Translations under genes and position numbers: made by a program
Source of the DNA: Imperialibacter sp040222815
GTDB lineage: Bacteria > Bacteroidota > Bacteroidia > Cytophagales > Cyclobacteriaceae
Direction: 5' to 3'
DNA length: 64,000 nt
NCBI RefSeq assembly: GCF_040222815.1
Contig: NZ_JAVKCH010000040.1
Span: 310,001 to 374,000, forward strand
Notes under the pieces: model-generated
What the model saw: the letters and a program-made list of their open reading frames with translations, nothing else
Databases searched by the model: none
What the model was told of the DNA's origin: nothing
Shown: positions 30,061 through 38,057 of the stretch, piece after piece
How the letters are laid out: each line of letters opens with the position of its first letter
Position numbering within the stretch: position 1 is the first letter of the stretch

Positions 30061-30253
30061 GAAAAATCGGATCAAGCAATAAATCTGGGGAGTAAAACTC
30101 AAAAATAGAGTTATCCTATTCAGCAATTGGAGATCATAAAGAAGCAAAAGGTCCAAGCGGGACGCATTGAACCAGTTTTGCTTCTTTATGTAAAGACAAA
30201 ATACCCTTGTCAAGAAAATCAATCCCCAGAAATGTCGCTTGATCCGAAAAATC
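30061..30253. mobile_element. Second small palindromic element with 8-base target duplication
   Basis: Ends GGATCAAGC (30069-30077) and GCTTGATCC (30237-30245) are inverted, with imperfect pairing continuing to about 30 bases (both ends include TCTGGGGA). An inner perfect 15-base inverted repeat, CATAAAGAAGCAAAA, lies at 30135-30149 and 30176-30190. GAAAAATC flanks the 177-base element on both sides (30061-30068, 30246-30253). Taking out the element and one duplicate joins ASDF to SNNTIWPVY in frame. There is no coding capacity. Its sequence is unrelated to the copy-1/copy-2 family. Confidence 0.8.
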
Positions 30254-30391
30254 GCTGGCAGTGAAAGTATTAACGTCTTTTGAGTCGTTGGAAAGGCATA
30301 CAGCGTCCTGCTCCTGTATAAATTTTTGGGCATAGCGTTACTGGCATTCTTTTTTCAAATTCAGGTTAACGTACCAGCTTTGGGCAATAAT

Positions 30392-31261
30392 TTAGTTCAG
30401 TTGAAAAGTTCTTGAGACATTAAAACCGAAGTGAATTTCGCCTTTGAAAAAATTGTTGGTCGTTTCTGATACGAAGCCCTTCGGCACCATAGAGGTGGCA
30501 TTGGTGAACTGAAGCTGGAACACGTGTCCGCCCGTTTCAATATCGACCCCTATGGCCAGCGCATTCTGTGTGTTTTCATTGAGGTGTTGAAACTGATAAT
30601 AATATTCGGCACAAAGCGCCACCCGCTGCGAAAGCTTGATGCGTCCGCCAACACCCAGTGCTAAGATGTCATTGTTCAGATCCGTTTCGCCAATCAGATT
30701 CCGGTGCACCCAGGTAGGCATCAGTTGGAGCGAAAGGCCATTGTTAAACTTTCTGGCCAGCAAAAGCTGATGCGTAAAAGCAAGCTTGTCGGTAAACTGT
30801 AGATCGTACGTCGGATCCTTCAGGGTCTTCAATGCCATAGAGCTCAGCCACGTGGCAGACAGCGGAACACTCCCTTTGCCTGTCGACTGACGAAGCAGGC
30901 GGTATTTGACAAACCCATCATAGGTCTTTTCAAAAGAGCTCCTGCCGACTCCCACATAGAGCCTGTCAGTGAGGGCATACTCCAGCCCGATGCGTACCAG
31001 GGCGTTGTCCAGCCCAAAAAGCTCATAGGCTCCACCGTCGATAGTACCAAACCGGTGCGCTATGATAAAATCCATCACACCTTGTTTTCTGGTTTCAATG
31101 GAATGACCGTTGATGAGTCTGGTGCCTTTGAAGGTGGCATCCACCAGGGTTTTCTGATCGGCCTGTTCTGCTTCCAGGCCAGCAAGAAGATCATCCTGGG
31201 CCAGCAGCGGCATAGCCAATGCCAGCGAGATGAGGGTTGAAGTGATCTGCTTTACCATCAT
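30392..31261 (-). CDS. DUF5777-family beta-barrel protein
   Basis: This 289-residue protein has a signal peptide (ITSTLISLALAMPLLAQ) and beta-strand repeats typical of the DUF5777 outer-membrane-like family: GVMDFIIAHRFGTIDGGAYELFGLDNA, RIGLEYALTDRLYVGVGRSS and a C-terminal NNFFKGEIHFGFNVSRTF. Its start overlaps the YceI stop (ATGATG/TGA), so they are translationally coupled. Two adjacent ATGs (31261, 31258) are possible starts. It belongs to the SprB-cytochrome/YceI/DUF5777 operon. Function unknown. Confidence 0.85.
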   Translation of the reverse strand: MMVKQITSTLISLALAMPLLAQDDLLAGLEAEQADQKTLVDATFKGTRLINGHSIETRKQGVMDFIIAHRFGTIDGGAYELFGLDNALVRIGLEYALTDRLYVGVGRSSFEKTYDGFVKYRLLRQSTGKGSVPLSATWLSSMALKTLKDPTYDLQFTDKLAFTHQLLLARKFNNGLSLQLMPTWVHRNLIGETDLNNDILALGVGGRIKLSQRVALCAEYYYQFQHLNENTQNALAIGVDIETGGHVFQLQFTNATSMVPKGFVSETTNNFFKGEIHFGFNVSRTFQLN

Positions 31262-31812
31262 TTTGGACGTGAGAAATTAAAAAATGCCTTTACTTCGACT
31301 ACCTCCGCAATGTTCTTGAACACAATGGTGGGTATCTCGATATCGAAATCAGCCACCGCCAGATCGAATTCTGTGTTGACTTTCATGTCTTTAGAAGAAA
31401 CGTCAAATTTGACCATCGTTTTGAGTGGCTTCTTCACTCCGTGGATTTCTATTTCCCCATCGGCTTCTGCTTCAAAGCTCCCGCTTTTCGAAAAGTCGAG
31501 TGCTGCGAAGTTGCTGATAACACCCTTGAATGTCGCTCTCGGAAATTTGTCCGACTCAACATAGTTTTCGTTGAAGTGCTCCTCCATCAGGCTCTTGTCA
31601 AAGTGGAACCCCTTCATAAGCATCGACACTGCCAATGTTCCTTTTTCAAGGTCTATTGCACCCAGCACCTCCTTGTTAGTGGCTTCAATGTTTTCCAGCG
31701 GTGCTTCAGAAAAGAAGGTGGCGGTTCCGCTGCGGTCCACCATAGGGCCCTGCGCCATCGCCAGGCCTGCTGTGATCAAGCCAAGAATGATTGTTAATAC
31801 TTCACGTTTCAT
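31258..31812 (-). CDS. YceI-family periplasmic protein
   Basis: This 184-residue protein has a signal peptide (MKREVLTIILGLITAGLAMAQ) and the YceI lipocalin-like fold: SGTATFFSEAPLENIEATN, the FNENYVESDKFPRATFKG motif, GEIEIHGVKKPL and a C-terminal EVKAFFNF. Family members bind polyisoprenoids or similar amphiphiles. I chose the ATG at 31812, where the signal peptide begins; 30 upstream residues in the open frame look non-coding. It lies between the SprB-repeat lipoprotein and DUF5777 genes in one operon. Confidence 0.9.
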   Translation of the reverse strand: MKREVLTIILGLITAGLAMAQGPMVDRSGTATFFSEAPLENIEATNKEVLGAIDLEKGTLAVSMLMKGFHFDKSLMEEHFNENYVESDKFPRATFKGVISNFAALDFSKSGSFEAEADGEIEIHGVKKPLKTMVKFDVSSKDMKVNTEFDLAVADFDIEIPTIVFKNIAEVVEVKAFFNFSRPK

Positions 31813-31909
31813 ATTTCTTCTGTCTTTACTTTCAACTGTTAAAAAATGGGAGCTACACGATTTTCTCGCATGCCGCTTGTTGGTTATTGATACTGCTGTC
31901 ATTTATTAA

Positions 31910-32701
31910 TCAATTTTGTAGTGCGCCATCATCCACCCAGCAGGCAATGGCATCTTTTTGCGCCTGAGTAAGTGTCGACCCTCTGGGCATTGATCCACTC
32001 GCTGTTCTTGCTTTGATGGAGCCGGCCCTGGCTTGAATAGTGGCGAAAGACCTGAGATCAGGCGAGATGCTGCCGTTGTGGCAACCCGAAACCGCACAGC
32101 TGCTTTCAATAATGTTTTTGACAGAGTTCTCGTAGCTGGCGCCCGCCAACACCTCCACACTCTCTATGATCTCACAACCCAGCTGGTCTGTTATTTTCAC
32201 GGTATAAGTACCCCTGGTCAGGCCAGAAAAAGTCCTCCCCGTCTGAGGCTGGCCTTCGTTGATACTGTAGAGGTAGGGCTCCACGCCCCCGGAGGCCACC
32301 ACCTCAATTTTTCCCTCTGTTGACCCACATCCCGACTCCTCCACCACAATCTCCTGTAGGTTCACTCCCTCCTGGTTTTGAATCGCAATAGCTACCTCAC
32401 TTGCGCAGCCTTTTGCATCAGTCACTACCACCACATAGTTTCCCGCCTCCAGACTACTAAATACACCATCCGCATTTGTGCCAGCTTCTGAGGTATATAC
32501 ATAAGGAGGCTCACCGCCAGTCGCACTCACTCTGAAGCTTCCAATGGCGGCACCACATTCAGTTGCAACGCTTTCCAACACGTCTATTTCCACTGGCGAC
32601 ACGGAGCAGTCTACCTGTGGTTCCGCCTGATCCCAGGTACAGGACACGGTGGTGAGAAAAAATAGCACGCTAACAGTGCCAAGAGTTAACTTTGTTGTCA
32701 T
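31910..32701 (-). CDS. SprB-repeat lipoprotein with cytochrome-like C-terminus
   Basis: This 263-residue protein has a lipoprotein signal ending LTTVSC. Two SprB-type repeats follow: one around IGSFRVSATGGEPPYVYTSE and one around GKIEVVASGGVEPYLYSINE, each closing with a GxYxVxVTDxxGC segment. The C-terminal ~65 residues hold SSCAVSGCHNGS, a C-x4-CH site, then SGSMPRGSTLTQAQKDAIACWVDDGA, the layout of c-type-cytochrome-like domains in Bacteroidota. The CxxxxCH spacing is unusual for covalent haem c. First gene of the operon with YceI and DUF5777. Confidence 0.82.
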   Translation of the reverse strand: MTTKLTLGTVSVLFFLTTVSCTWDQAEPQVDCSVSPVEIDVLESVATECGAAIGSFRVSATGGEPPYVYTSEAGTNADGVFSSLEAGNYVVVVTDAKGCASEVAIAIQNQEGVNLQEIVVEESGCGSTEGKIEVVASGGVEPYLYSINEGQPQTGRTFSGLTRGTYTVKITDQLGCEIIESVEVLAGASYENSVKNIIESSCAVSGCHNGSISPDLRSFATIQARAGSIKARTASGSMPRGSTLTQAQKDAIACWVDDGALQN

Positions 32702-32966
32702 CAGTAAAAAATGTTTTTGCTAGCATCCTCTGTCGAGTTTTTAAAAAAGAAGGATAACCAAAAGTTGCTTTGGCCATTTACCTTCATCTCCAACGTAAAC
32801 CAAAAACCCGCTGGCAGCACCTAGGAGTAATGCTTCTAGTATTATTTGATGACAAAATTAGATATAACCAATAGGGTGTGGCTAGCACAATACCGCCAAT
32901 TGTGTTAACATTTCCGACATGGGGTATAACAAAACCGACAAAACATGACAGTTCCGATGCTGATAA

Positions 32967-34637
32967 TCAGCGGCTTAGTAGTAAAAGATCCGAAGGGCTT
33001 GATCCAAACTCTTTTTTGAAACATTTAGAAAAATAGGACGGATTGGCAAAGCCTGTTTTAAAAGCCGCTTCTGCAATCCCAAACTCACTACCCATGAGCA
33101 GCTCCTTCGCACGGTGCAACCGCACAGAAGTAATTAGCTGATTGGGCGACTTATTGGTCACCGCCTTCAGCTTGCGCTGGAGTTGGCGCTCGCTGATGCC
33201 AATTTCCCTACAGAGCATTTCCACACCAAAGTGCTCGTTGGCCAAATGAGTATCGATACTCTGAAGCACGTTTTCCAGGAAGGAGTCATTTTGCAACACC
33301 TTCTTCGGCGAAATTTGTCCCGCTTTTTCATCAGCACTGAGCGGATCGGTTACACTGAACAGCAGAAACGACTCGCCGGAAAGTGTTTCGTACACCGCTT
33401 TGTACTGCGTAAAACTCACCCCCGCTCCCGATAGGAGGCTTTTCACAGTTTGTGTGACAAGGATCTGGCTGGGTTTCGCTAGCTGAAGCATGGCATCGAC
33501 AAAGCCCTCGGTTTCGCCACTGATGAAGTGAGCCTCATCTACCGCCCCTTCTCTGATGTGAATACCGATGGCCAGCCGGGCCGGCATGGTCCGAATGGCA
33601 TCTACGAGATCGATACTACAATGAACGGCCTTGCTTGGCCCTTCAAAAATGGCGATAAATGTCTGGCGATTGTATTGAATCACCTTACCCCGATATTGTT
33701 CCACAAATTGGCGAATCAGCTCCTCGGGATTGGTGTCGATATTTTCTAAAGAAACAATGCGGGCGGCAACTATGGTGAAAAGCTGCTCCTGGTAGTTTCG
33801 GATCGGCTTCACTCCTAAGATAAAGGTCTTCATCGTTTCCAGCACCTCCTTTGTATTACCTACCCAAAAAAGATGATCCCTTCCGCCAAACTCAACGAAC
33901 CTGGCTCCCTGAATACGTTCAGCAATGAACCGCCCTTCTTCAATTTTCACATCAATATCGTGGGTGCGCTGCATGAGTAGCGTGGGCACTTTGATGGTGC
34001 CCAGAATGTCAATAATATCTACCTCAGTATTCATTTTGGTAAGCACCATTGCGGCACTGGGGCTGGCCCCCGAACGAAAGTAGCTGGCCAGCCAATCCAT
34101 GAAAACCTGATCATTGGCTTTGGAGGGAGCGAGTGACTCCAGCCCCATGTCTCCACCGCCCCAATTGTTTTCGATCATGTCATACACCACCTGGCGCTCC
34201 TCGTCGGTGGGTGCCCAGGGGTAGTCGGGCGCATAGCGGCGCTTGGCAAATACGCCAAAGGTGATAAGGGAAATGGTGCGGTTGGGGTAGGTAGCAGCAA
34301 AGAGTGCCGACACGGAGCCGCCCTCTGAATGTCCAAACAAAACGGCTTTTTGCGACCCAACGGCGTCCATTACGGCACGGATGTCGTCCATCCGCTCTTC
34401 CAGCGTGGAAAGCTCCACCACACGATCCGACAAGCCGGTACCTCGTTTATCAAACAGGATGACCCTGGCGATCTTGCCCAGTTCCTGTAGAAAGTCGACC
34501 AGCTCAGGGCAGGCCCACATCCAGTCAATGTTGGACACCCATCCCGGAATATAAACCAGGTCGATGGAACCTGAGCCAAAAACCTGGTAAGCAATATTGA
34601 TACGGCCGCTTTTTGTATACTGAGTGGCTGGCTTCAT
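32967..34637 (-). CDS. Alpha/beta-hydrolase / cyclase-like / AraC triple-domain regulator
   Basis: This 556-residue protein joins three domains. Residues 1-275 are an alpha/beta hydrolase with nucleophile elbow GHSEGG (Ser104) and a candidate His255 in GGRDHLF. Residues ~283-430 resemble a class III nucleotide cyclase (FAIFEGP-like segment, AIGIHIREG, PSQILVTQTVKSLLSGAGV). The cyclase metal site is gone: FTIVAARI stands where FTDIVGST would be. Residues ~450-556 are an AraC HTH (GVEMLCREIGISERQLQRKL and FANPSYFSKCFKKEFG). I chose the ATG at 34637; open frame upstream to 34709 adds a hydrophobic stretch of doubtful value. Probably a DNA-binding regulator sensing a small molecule. Confidence 0.85.
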   Translation of the reverse strand: MKPATQYTKSGRINIAYQVFGSGSIDLVYIPGWVSNIDWMWACPELVDFLQELGKIARVILFDKRGTGLSDRVVELSTLEERMDDIRAVMDAVGSQKAVLFGHSEGGSVSALFAATYPNRTISLITFGVFAKRRYAPDYPWAPTDEERQVVYDMIENNWGGGDMGLESLAPSKANDQVFMDWLASYFRSGASPSAAMVLTKMNTEVDIIDILGTIKVPTLLMQRTHDIDVKIEEGRFIAERIQGARFVEFGGRDHLFWVGNTKEVLETMKTFILGVKPIRNYQEQLFTIVAARIVSLENIDTNPEELIRQFVEQYRGKVIQYNRQTFIAIFEGPSKAVHCSIDLVDAIRTMPARLAIGIHIREGAVDEAHFISGETEGFVDAMLQLAKPSQILVTQTVKSLLSGAGVSFTQYKAVYETLSGESFLLFSVTDPLSADEKAGQISPKKVLQNDSFLENVLQSIDTHLANEHFGVEMLCREIGISERQLQRKLKAVTNKSPNQLITSVRLHRAKELLMGSEFGIAEAAFKTGFANPSYFSKCFKKEFGSSPSDLLLLSR

Positions 34638-34787
34638 AGCTATTTGAAACTTTGTAACAGTTAAGATTACAATTATAGTAGAAATTAGGCCAAGGACAGA
34701 GCCTCGCATTTCCCATTTAGGCCTCTAATGAATTAGTCAGAAGTGTCCAAACATCACCGATAATTACATATTGGTCAGTTATCAACG

Positions 34788-34818
34788 AAAAAAGGGCAGG
34801 TTAAATACTAACCTGCCC
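34788..34818 (-). terminator. Intrinsic terminator
   Basis: Perfect 10-base arms, GGGCAGGTTA at 34794-34803 and TAACCTGCCC at 34809-34818, with a five-base loop. On the minus strand the stem is followed directly by six T. Confidence 0.85.
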
Positions 34819-34917
34819 TGGAGTCTGATGGTGAAAAAATACAGAAAAATAGTTGAAAAAATAATTCGATCTACCCACAGGATGGGCTCTTTCTTTAAAT
34901 AGCTTGTTGCGTTTTTG
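34788..34917 (-). ncRNA. Candidate small RNA
   Basis: A minus-strand transcript of about 130 bases is framed by a promoter (34924-34952) and a strong intrinsic terminator (34788-34818). Near the 5' end ACCCACA (34916-34922) can pair with TGTGGGT (34873-34879), enclosing an A-rich loop. The middle is U-rich and has no ATG-initiated frame. It lies upstream of the hydrolase/AraC fusion, so it could instead be an attenuated leader of that gene. No known RNA family is recognised. Confidence 0.45.
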
Positions 34918-34923
34918 TGGGTA

Positions 34924-34952
34924 CAAAGGTAGTGGGCAGGCAGATGAGGCAA
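34924..34952 (-). promoter_or_regulatory. Promoter for the candidate small RNA
   Basis: The minus strand reads TTG (34950-34952), 18 bases, then TACCTTTG (34924-34931), matching the -33/-7 pattern of Bacteroidota sigma factor promoters. Confidence 0.55.
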
Positions 34953-35064
34953 CTACAAAAAATCCGGCTAATCCATTCACTTTTCCGACAACGGTGTGGT
35001 AAAAAGCCGACGTATTGGAAAATTTCCGGCGCCAACAACTTAAAGAATAAGTAAGGCCGGCCTT

Positions 35065-35181
35065 TCAGAAGGAGTTGATCAGATCCAAAGTGGCATACTC
35101 AGGGTGAATGTGAATAAGCTGCGAAGCGGAAAACACAACTGTCGTCTTTGCACCTTCCTCAATTGTCTTCGTTGGCAGCAT
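35065..35181 (-). other. Short frame, possible dehydrogenase C-terminal remnant
   Basis: A minus-strand frame encodes 38 residues starting MLPTKTIEEGAKTTVVFSAS and ending in TLDLINSF. The KT-EEGA-T pattern resembles the C-terminal part of short-chain dehydrogenases of the retinol-dehydrogenase type, but the following residues do not. It starts 11 bases after the stop of the M24 peptidase gene. It may be a scrap left by a deletion or chance. Confidence 0.25.
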
Positions 35182-35191
35182 ACCTCGTCTA

Positions 35192-36490
35192 TCACTTAAT
35201 CAGCAGCACCCTGGGATTGATCGGGTACAGCCATTCGACGCCTCTGGCAGTAATGATGGCATCATCTTCCAGCGCCACCCGCAACTTCTTACCACCCCAC
35301 TCGGGCACTTTGGTGTAAGCGAAAAACTCAATAGAAAGCAGGTTGGAGGGCTTGATCTCGTACCCCAACTGCACCGGATTGAAAAAAGCAATGGACGGCC
35401 CGATGCCGTGCCCCCAGTTGCCCACAGAGTGGCAACCGATAATCACGTCTGTTTTATCAAGCTCCGTTGGCTTGTTGAACCCGGCCATCTTATTGAAGCC
35501 AGCCGCAGTTAGTGCATCATAAACGGCATCTTCTGCTTTTTGTGCCGTCACTCCTGGTTTGATCGTTTTCTTTACTACGTCCCGCACTTTCACGGCCTGT
35601 TCGAAGGCGTTTTGGATGCCTGGAGGCACGGCAGTCTCGCCTTCTTTTAGCACATAGGCCATCCGCTTCATGTCGGTGTACATGTTCATAAGCCCTACCC
35701 CCCAATCTATAAAAAGCACATCACCTCTCTGGATGATACGGTCGGTAGAAGTTGCGGCTATGCCATCAGGGCCGGTCACATATACCGACGGCATGCCAAA
35801 CGATGACTCCAGGTTGTTTTTGAAAAGCTGCTCCTTCATCCACCAGGCCACATCTTCCAATGTAGTTACGCCTGGGGTGATTACCTCATTGGACAAGGCC
35901 CTTTCCGCAAGGGTATACGACAGTTCGCCAGCCTCGCCATAAATCGCTATTTCGCTGGCCACCCGCCTCGACCGGAAGTCGGACGCCAGCTTCTCTGCCG
36001 ACACAAACCGCTGCTCGTACTTCTTGCCCAGCACTTCCGCCAGCTCCAGGTAGCCTGAATGACTGAGGCCATCGGCACCACCGATGTTTTTTGACATATT
36101 GAGGCCAATCTTTTTAGGATCTCTTGCCTCCACAAAAGCCTTGAGCTCGCTGGCCGACCCGAAGTAATCGTAAGCACCACCTTCTTCCAGCAGATAGCCG
36201 TCGATGCCCAGTACGGATCGCTCGATACGCTCGCCCCCACGATCGGTGAAAATGTAGTAGCCCACGCTACCCACATAGCCTTCACCCATATCGGGATACA
36301 ACGGATCGAAATTTCCCTCCCGGTTCATGATGATCCACATATCGATATTATTTTCTCTCATAGCCTCGGGCAGTACCAGGTCAAACTTATCGTTTCTTAC
36401 CTGGTTCATTTTGCGCCAGCGGCGCATGGCTTCCTGGCTGAAAGAGCTGGTGCTGAGAAGCAGCATAAAAAAGGCGAGCAGTATTCTCAT
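35192..36490 (-). CDS. M24-family metallopeptidase (Xaa-Pro peptidase-like), exported
   Basis: This 432-residue protein has a signal peptide (MRILLAFFMLLLSTSSFSQ). An N-terminal creatinase-like domain (about 30-170, with DMWIIMNREGNFDPLYPDMG) precedes the M24 domain. Metal-ligand blocks are VLFIDWGVGLMNMYTDMKR (two Asp), GCHSVGNWGHGIGPSIAF (His), LLSIEFFAYTKVPEWGG (Glu) and VALEDDAIITARG (Glu). I chose the ATG at 36490 because the signal peptide starts there. It is the second M24 peptidase in the window and clearly distinct from the one at 24030. Confidence 0.9.
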   Translation of the reverse strand: MRILLAFFMLLLSTSSFSQEAMRRWRKMNQVRNDKFDLVLPEAMRENNIDMWIIMNREGNFDPLYPDMGEGYVGSVGYYIFTDRGGERIERSVLGIDGYLLEEGGAYDYFGSASELKAFVEARDPKKIGLNMSKNIGGADGLSHSGYLELAEVLGKKYEQRFVSAEKLASDFRSRRVASEIAIYGEAGELSYTLAERALSNEVITPGVTTLEDVAWWMKEQLFKNNLESSFGMPSVYVTGPDGIAATSTDRIIQRGDVLFIDWGVGLMNMYTDMKRMAYVLKEGETAVPPGIQNAFEQAVKVRDVVKKTIKPGVTAQKAEDAVYDALTAAGFNKMAGFNKPTELDKTDVIIGCHSVGNWGHGIGPSIAFFNPVQLGYEIKPSNLLSIEFFAYTKVPEWGGKKLRVALEDDAIITARGVEWLYPINPRVLLIK

Positions 36491-36620
36491 GGTTGAATGG
36501 CTGTTTACGAGTACGGTGCTAATTAGCAATTTCTCGGTTTGTGTGCTAGAAGGAAGTGATGTGTGGGGGATTAGGATCGCTCGCTTCGGAAAGCTACCGG
36601 CTAAAATTTTGGCCAGTGGC

Positions 36621-37112
36621 TTAGCTTCTTCGTCTTATTTGGTTCAAAATGGCACTAGCTTTAACCCCTGCGTTGTCGATTTCTTTGATTATTTCATTTA
36701 TTTCTGATTCTTTCCAAACCATGTCTGAAAAAGGCTTTGAAGGCTTTGTTTGATATACGAGAATCTGGCTGCCATCTATGTCTGTAGCAGGATGAGCGTG
36801 AATTAATGCATTTCTCTTTGCTATCAAGCTTTCAAATTCCTGCTGACATAGTTCAATTTCAGCTTTCGTGACGTTAGACTCTGGAAAGTCAAATCCATTT
36901 ATGATTTCTTTCAATTTCTGGTTAACCGCACCAGATGTTAAAGGACTCTTACTTGGTCTACTGTATTGCGCAACAAACCCGCTTTCATAAAAAGCGATTA
37001 TATAAATTATTGTCCATTCGTAGTAGGCAAAAATATAAACAGCCTTTCCCAAAATGGCTGCATATTTATCATCGACAGGAATTGCCGTTGTCGTGTGATG
37101 GTTTACATTCAT
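36621..37112 (-). CDS. HEPN-like hypothetical protein
   Basis: This 163-residue protein is mostly helical. The N-terminal half has ILGKAVYIFAYYEWTIIYII, an aromatic helix rather than a clear membrane anchor. A later segment reads LIAKRNALIHAHPATD; RNALIH fits the RNxxxH motif of HEPN domains, which often act as RNases in defence and toxin systems. I cannot assign a subfamily. It is followed upstream by a membrane-protein gene on the same strand, and together they form an A/T-rich two-gene insert between the M24 peptidase and DUF1080 genes. Confidence 0.65.
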   Translation of the reverse strand: MNVNHHTTTAIPVDDKYAAILGKAVYIFAYYEWTIIYIIAFYESGFVAQYSRPSKSPLTSGAVNQKLKEIINGFDFPESNVTKAEIELCQQEFESLIAKRNALIHAHPATDIDGSQILVYQTKPSKPFSDMVWKESEINEIIKEIDNAGVKASAILNQIRRRS

Positions 37113-37240
37113 CTTCCAATTAAAGTATTCTATTCTCTACAGAAACAAGGTAAAAAAAACAAAGTTTGTATTTAAATCCGAACTAAGCCATGATCTCACC
37201 TCTGTCCCCTAGTAACTTCTGAAGAACGTTTAGAACTCTT

Positions 37241-37906
37241 TTACTCGACCTCAAAACTGTTCCTATCAATAAGATGTGATACTAAATTAGCCGATTTAAC
37301 ATAGACATTCCGTAGTTGGAGAATTCCGAATTTGCCAACTTTTTCGTTGAGAAGTTCCTCATAAGTGAGATTCATTGAGTACATATCTTCGAACTTTCTA
37401 ATTTCATAACATATGTCCGAAACCTCATTACTTACTTGATTTTGAATATGGAGGGAATGAAAACCTGTCAACCTTTCAAGGGTATCTCTCAATTTCATGA
37501 GCCTTCGGTGCTCATGTGTTACTAATTCATGCTGTTTTGCACTCTCAACCTCCGACAGATCAAGAACAGCACGTTCAAATTTGGCCAATGTAAGCGCATC
37601 AAGCAAGTTAGGCCGAAGCAAGGCAACAAATTCCCTTTTTCCTTTCAAGAATATTGCAACACCTTCACCATCCTGTCTTATCCCCTCAGGAATTCTTGAC
37701 AGGAATTCACATAGCTCAAAGACAATAAACGAGGTTTTGCTATTGATAAACCTGAGGTTCTTCTTTTCAATACCTCTAATAGTAAAATATGGGATCACCC
37801 AAACGCTAATAACTATTCCTATAATGAAATATGGAATTGCATTAATCTGCTCTTCCCAAAAAGAAGTCCAGTTAATTTTGTCAATAAGCTCCTCAAGTGC
37901 GCTCAA
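37241..37906 (-). CDS. Hypothetical single-pass membrane protein
   Basis: This 221-residue protein has one membrane segment at about residues 24-44 (IPYFIIGIVISVWVIPYFTI), then a predicted cytoplasmic helical domain rich in Glu, Arg and Leu (ERAVLDLSEVESAKQHELVTHEHRRLMKLRDTLERL in pieces). I do not recognise the family. It sits 128 bases upstream of the HEPN-like gene in the same orientation. The pair is A/T-rich compared with flanking genes, which hints at acquisition. Confidence 0.6.
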   Translation of the reverse strand: MSALEELIDKINWTSFWEEQINAIPYFIIGIVISVWVIPYFTIRGIEKKNLRFINSKTSFIVFELCEFLSRIPEGIRQDGEGVAIFLKGKREFVALLRPNLLDALTLAKFERAVLDLSEVESAKQHELVTHEHRRLMKLRDTLERLTGFHSLHIQNQVSNEVSDICYEIRKFEDMYSMNLTYEELLNEKVGKFGILQLRNVYVKSANLVSHLIDRNSFEVE

Positions 37907-38057
37907 AGTTATTTGTCTTGTCTGCTAAAGTAGAGAGAGAAAAGCCATCGCTTTTCTTTAATATACGAAAATCTGGCAGGAAAGGGCATATTCTTACCAA
38001 CTCAAAGAAAAAACCGATATTGTAGGTAAGTTCAACAGCTCACAACGCCATTTTACC

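Larger units (their letters stand above)
29689..30337 (-). pseudogene. COG4315-type (Lipoprotein_15) secreted protein, broken by two insertions
   Basis: Three minus-strand blocks join into one frame once two inserted elements and one copy of each flanking duplication are removed. Block one (30337-30254) ends in SNDSKDVNTFTASDF; block two (30068-29899) contains SNNTIWPVYAKEL, SKSDFGSIDVFGESQLTYKG and WALHYFGQDTQRGET; block three (29768-29689) reads KGVSVPSPGVWPVVN and stops. The QLTYKGWxLxYFGQD pattern is typical of the Yx(F/W/Y)xxD secreted-lipoprotein family. The N-terminus is lost: a stop at 30338-30340 precedes the first block and no signal peptide is found. It follows the DUF5777 gene on the same strand and was probably the operon's last gene. 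Confidence 0.75.

Noticed and set aside
30058..30333. A 91-residue minus-strand frame rich in Leu and Phe
   Set aside because: It is out of frame with the recognisable lipoprotein blocks and runs through the second mobile element.
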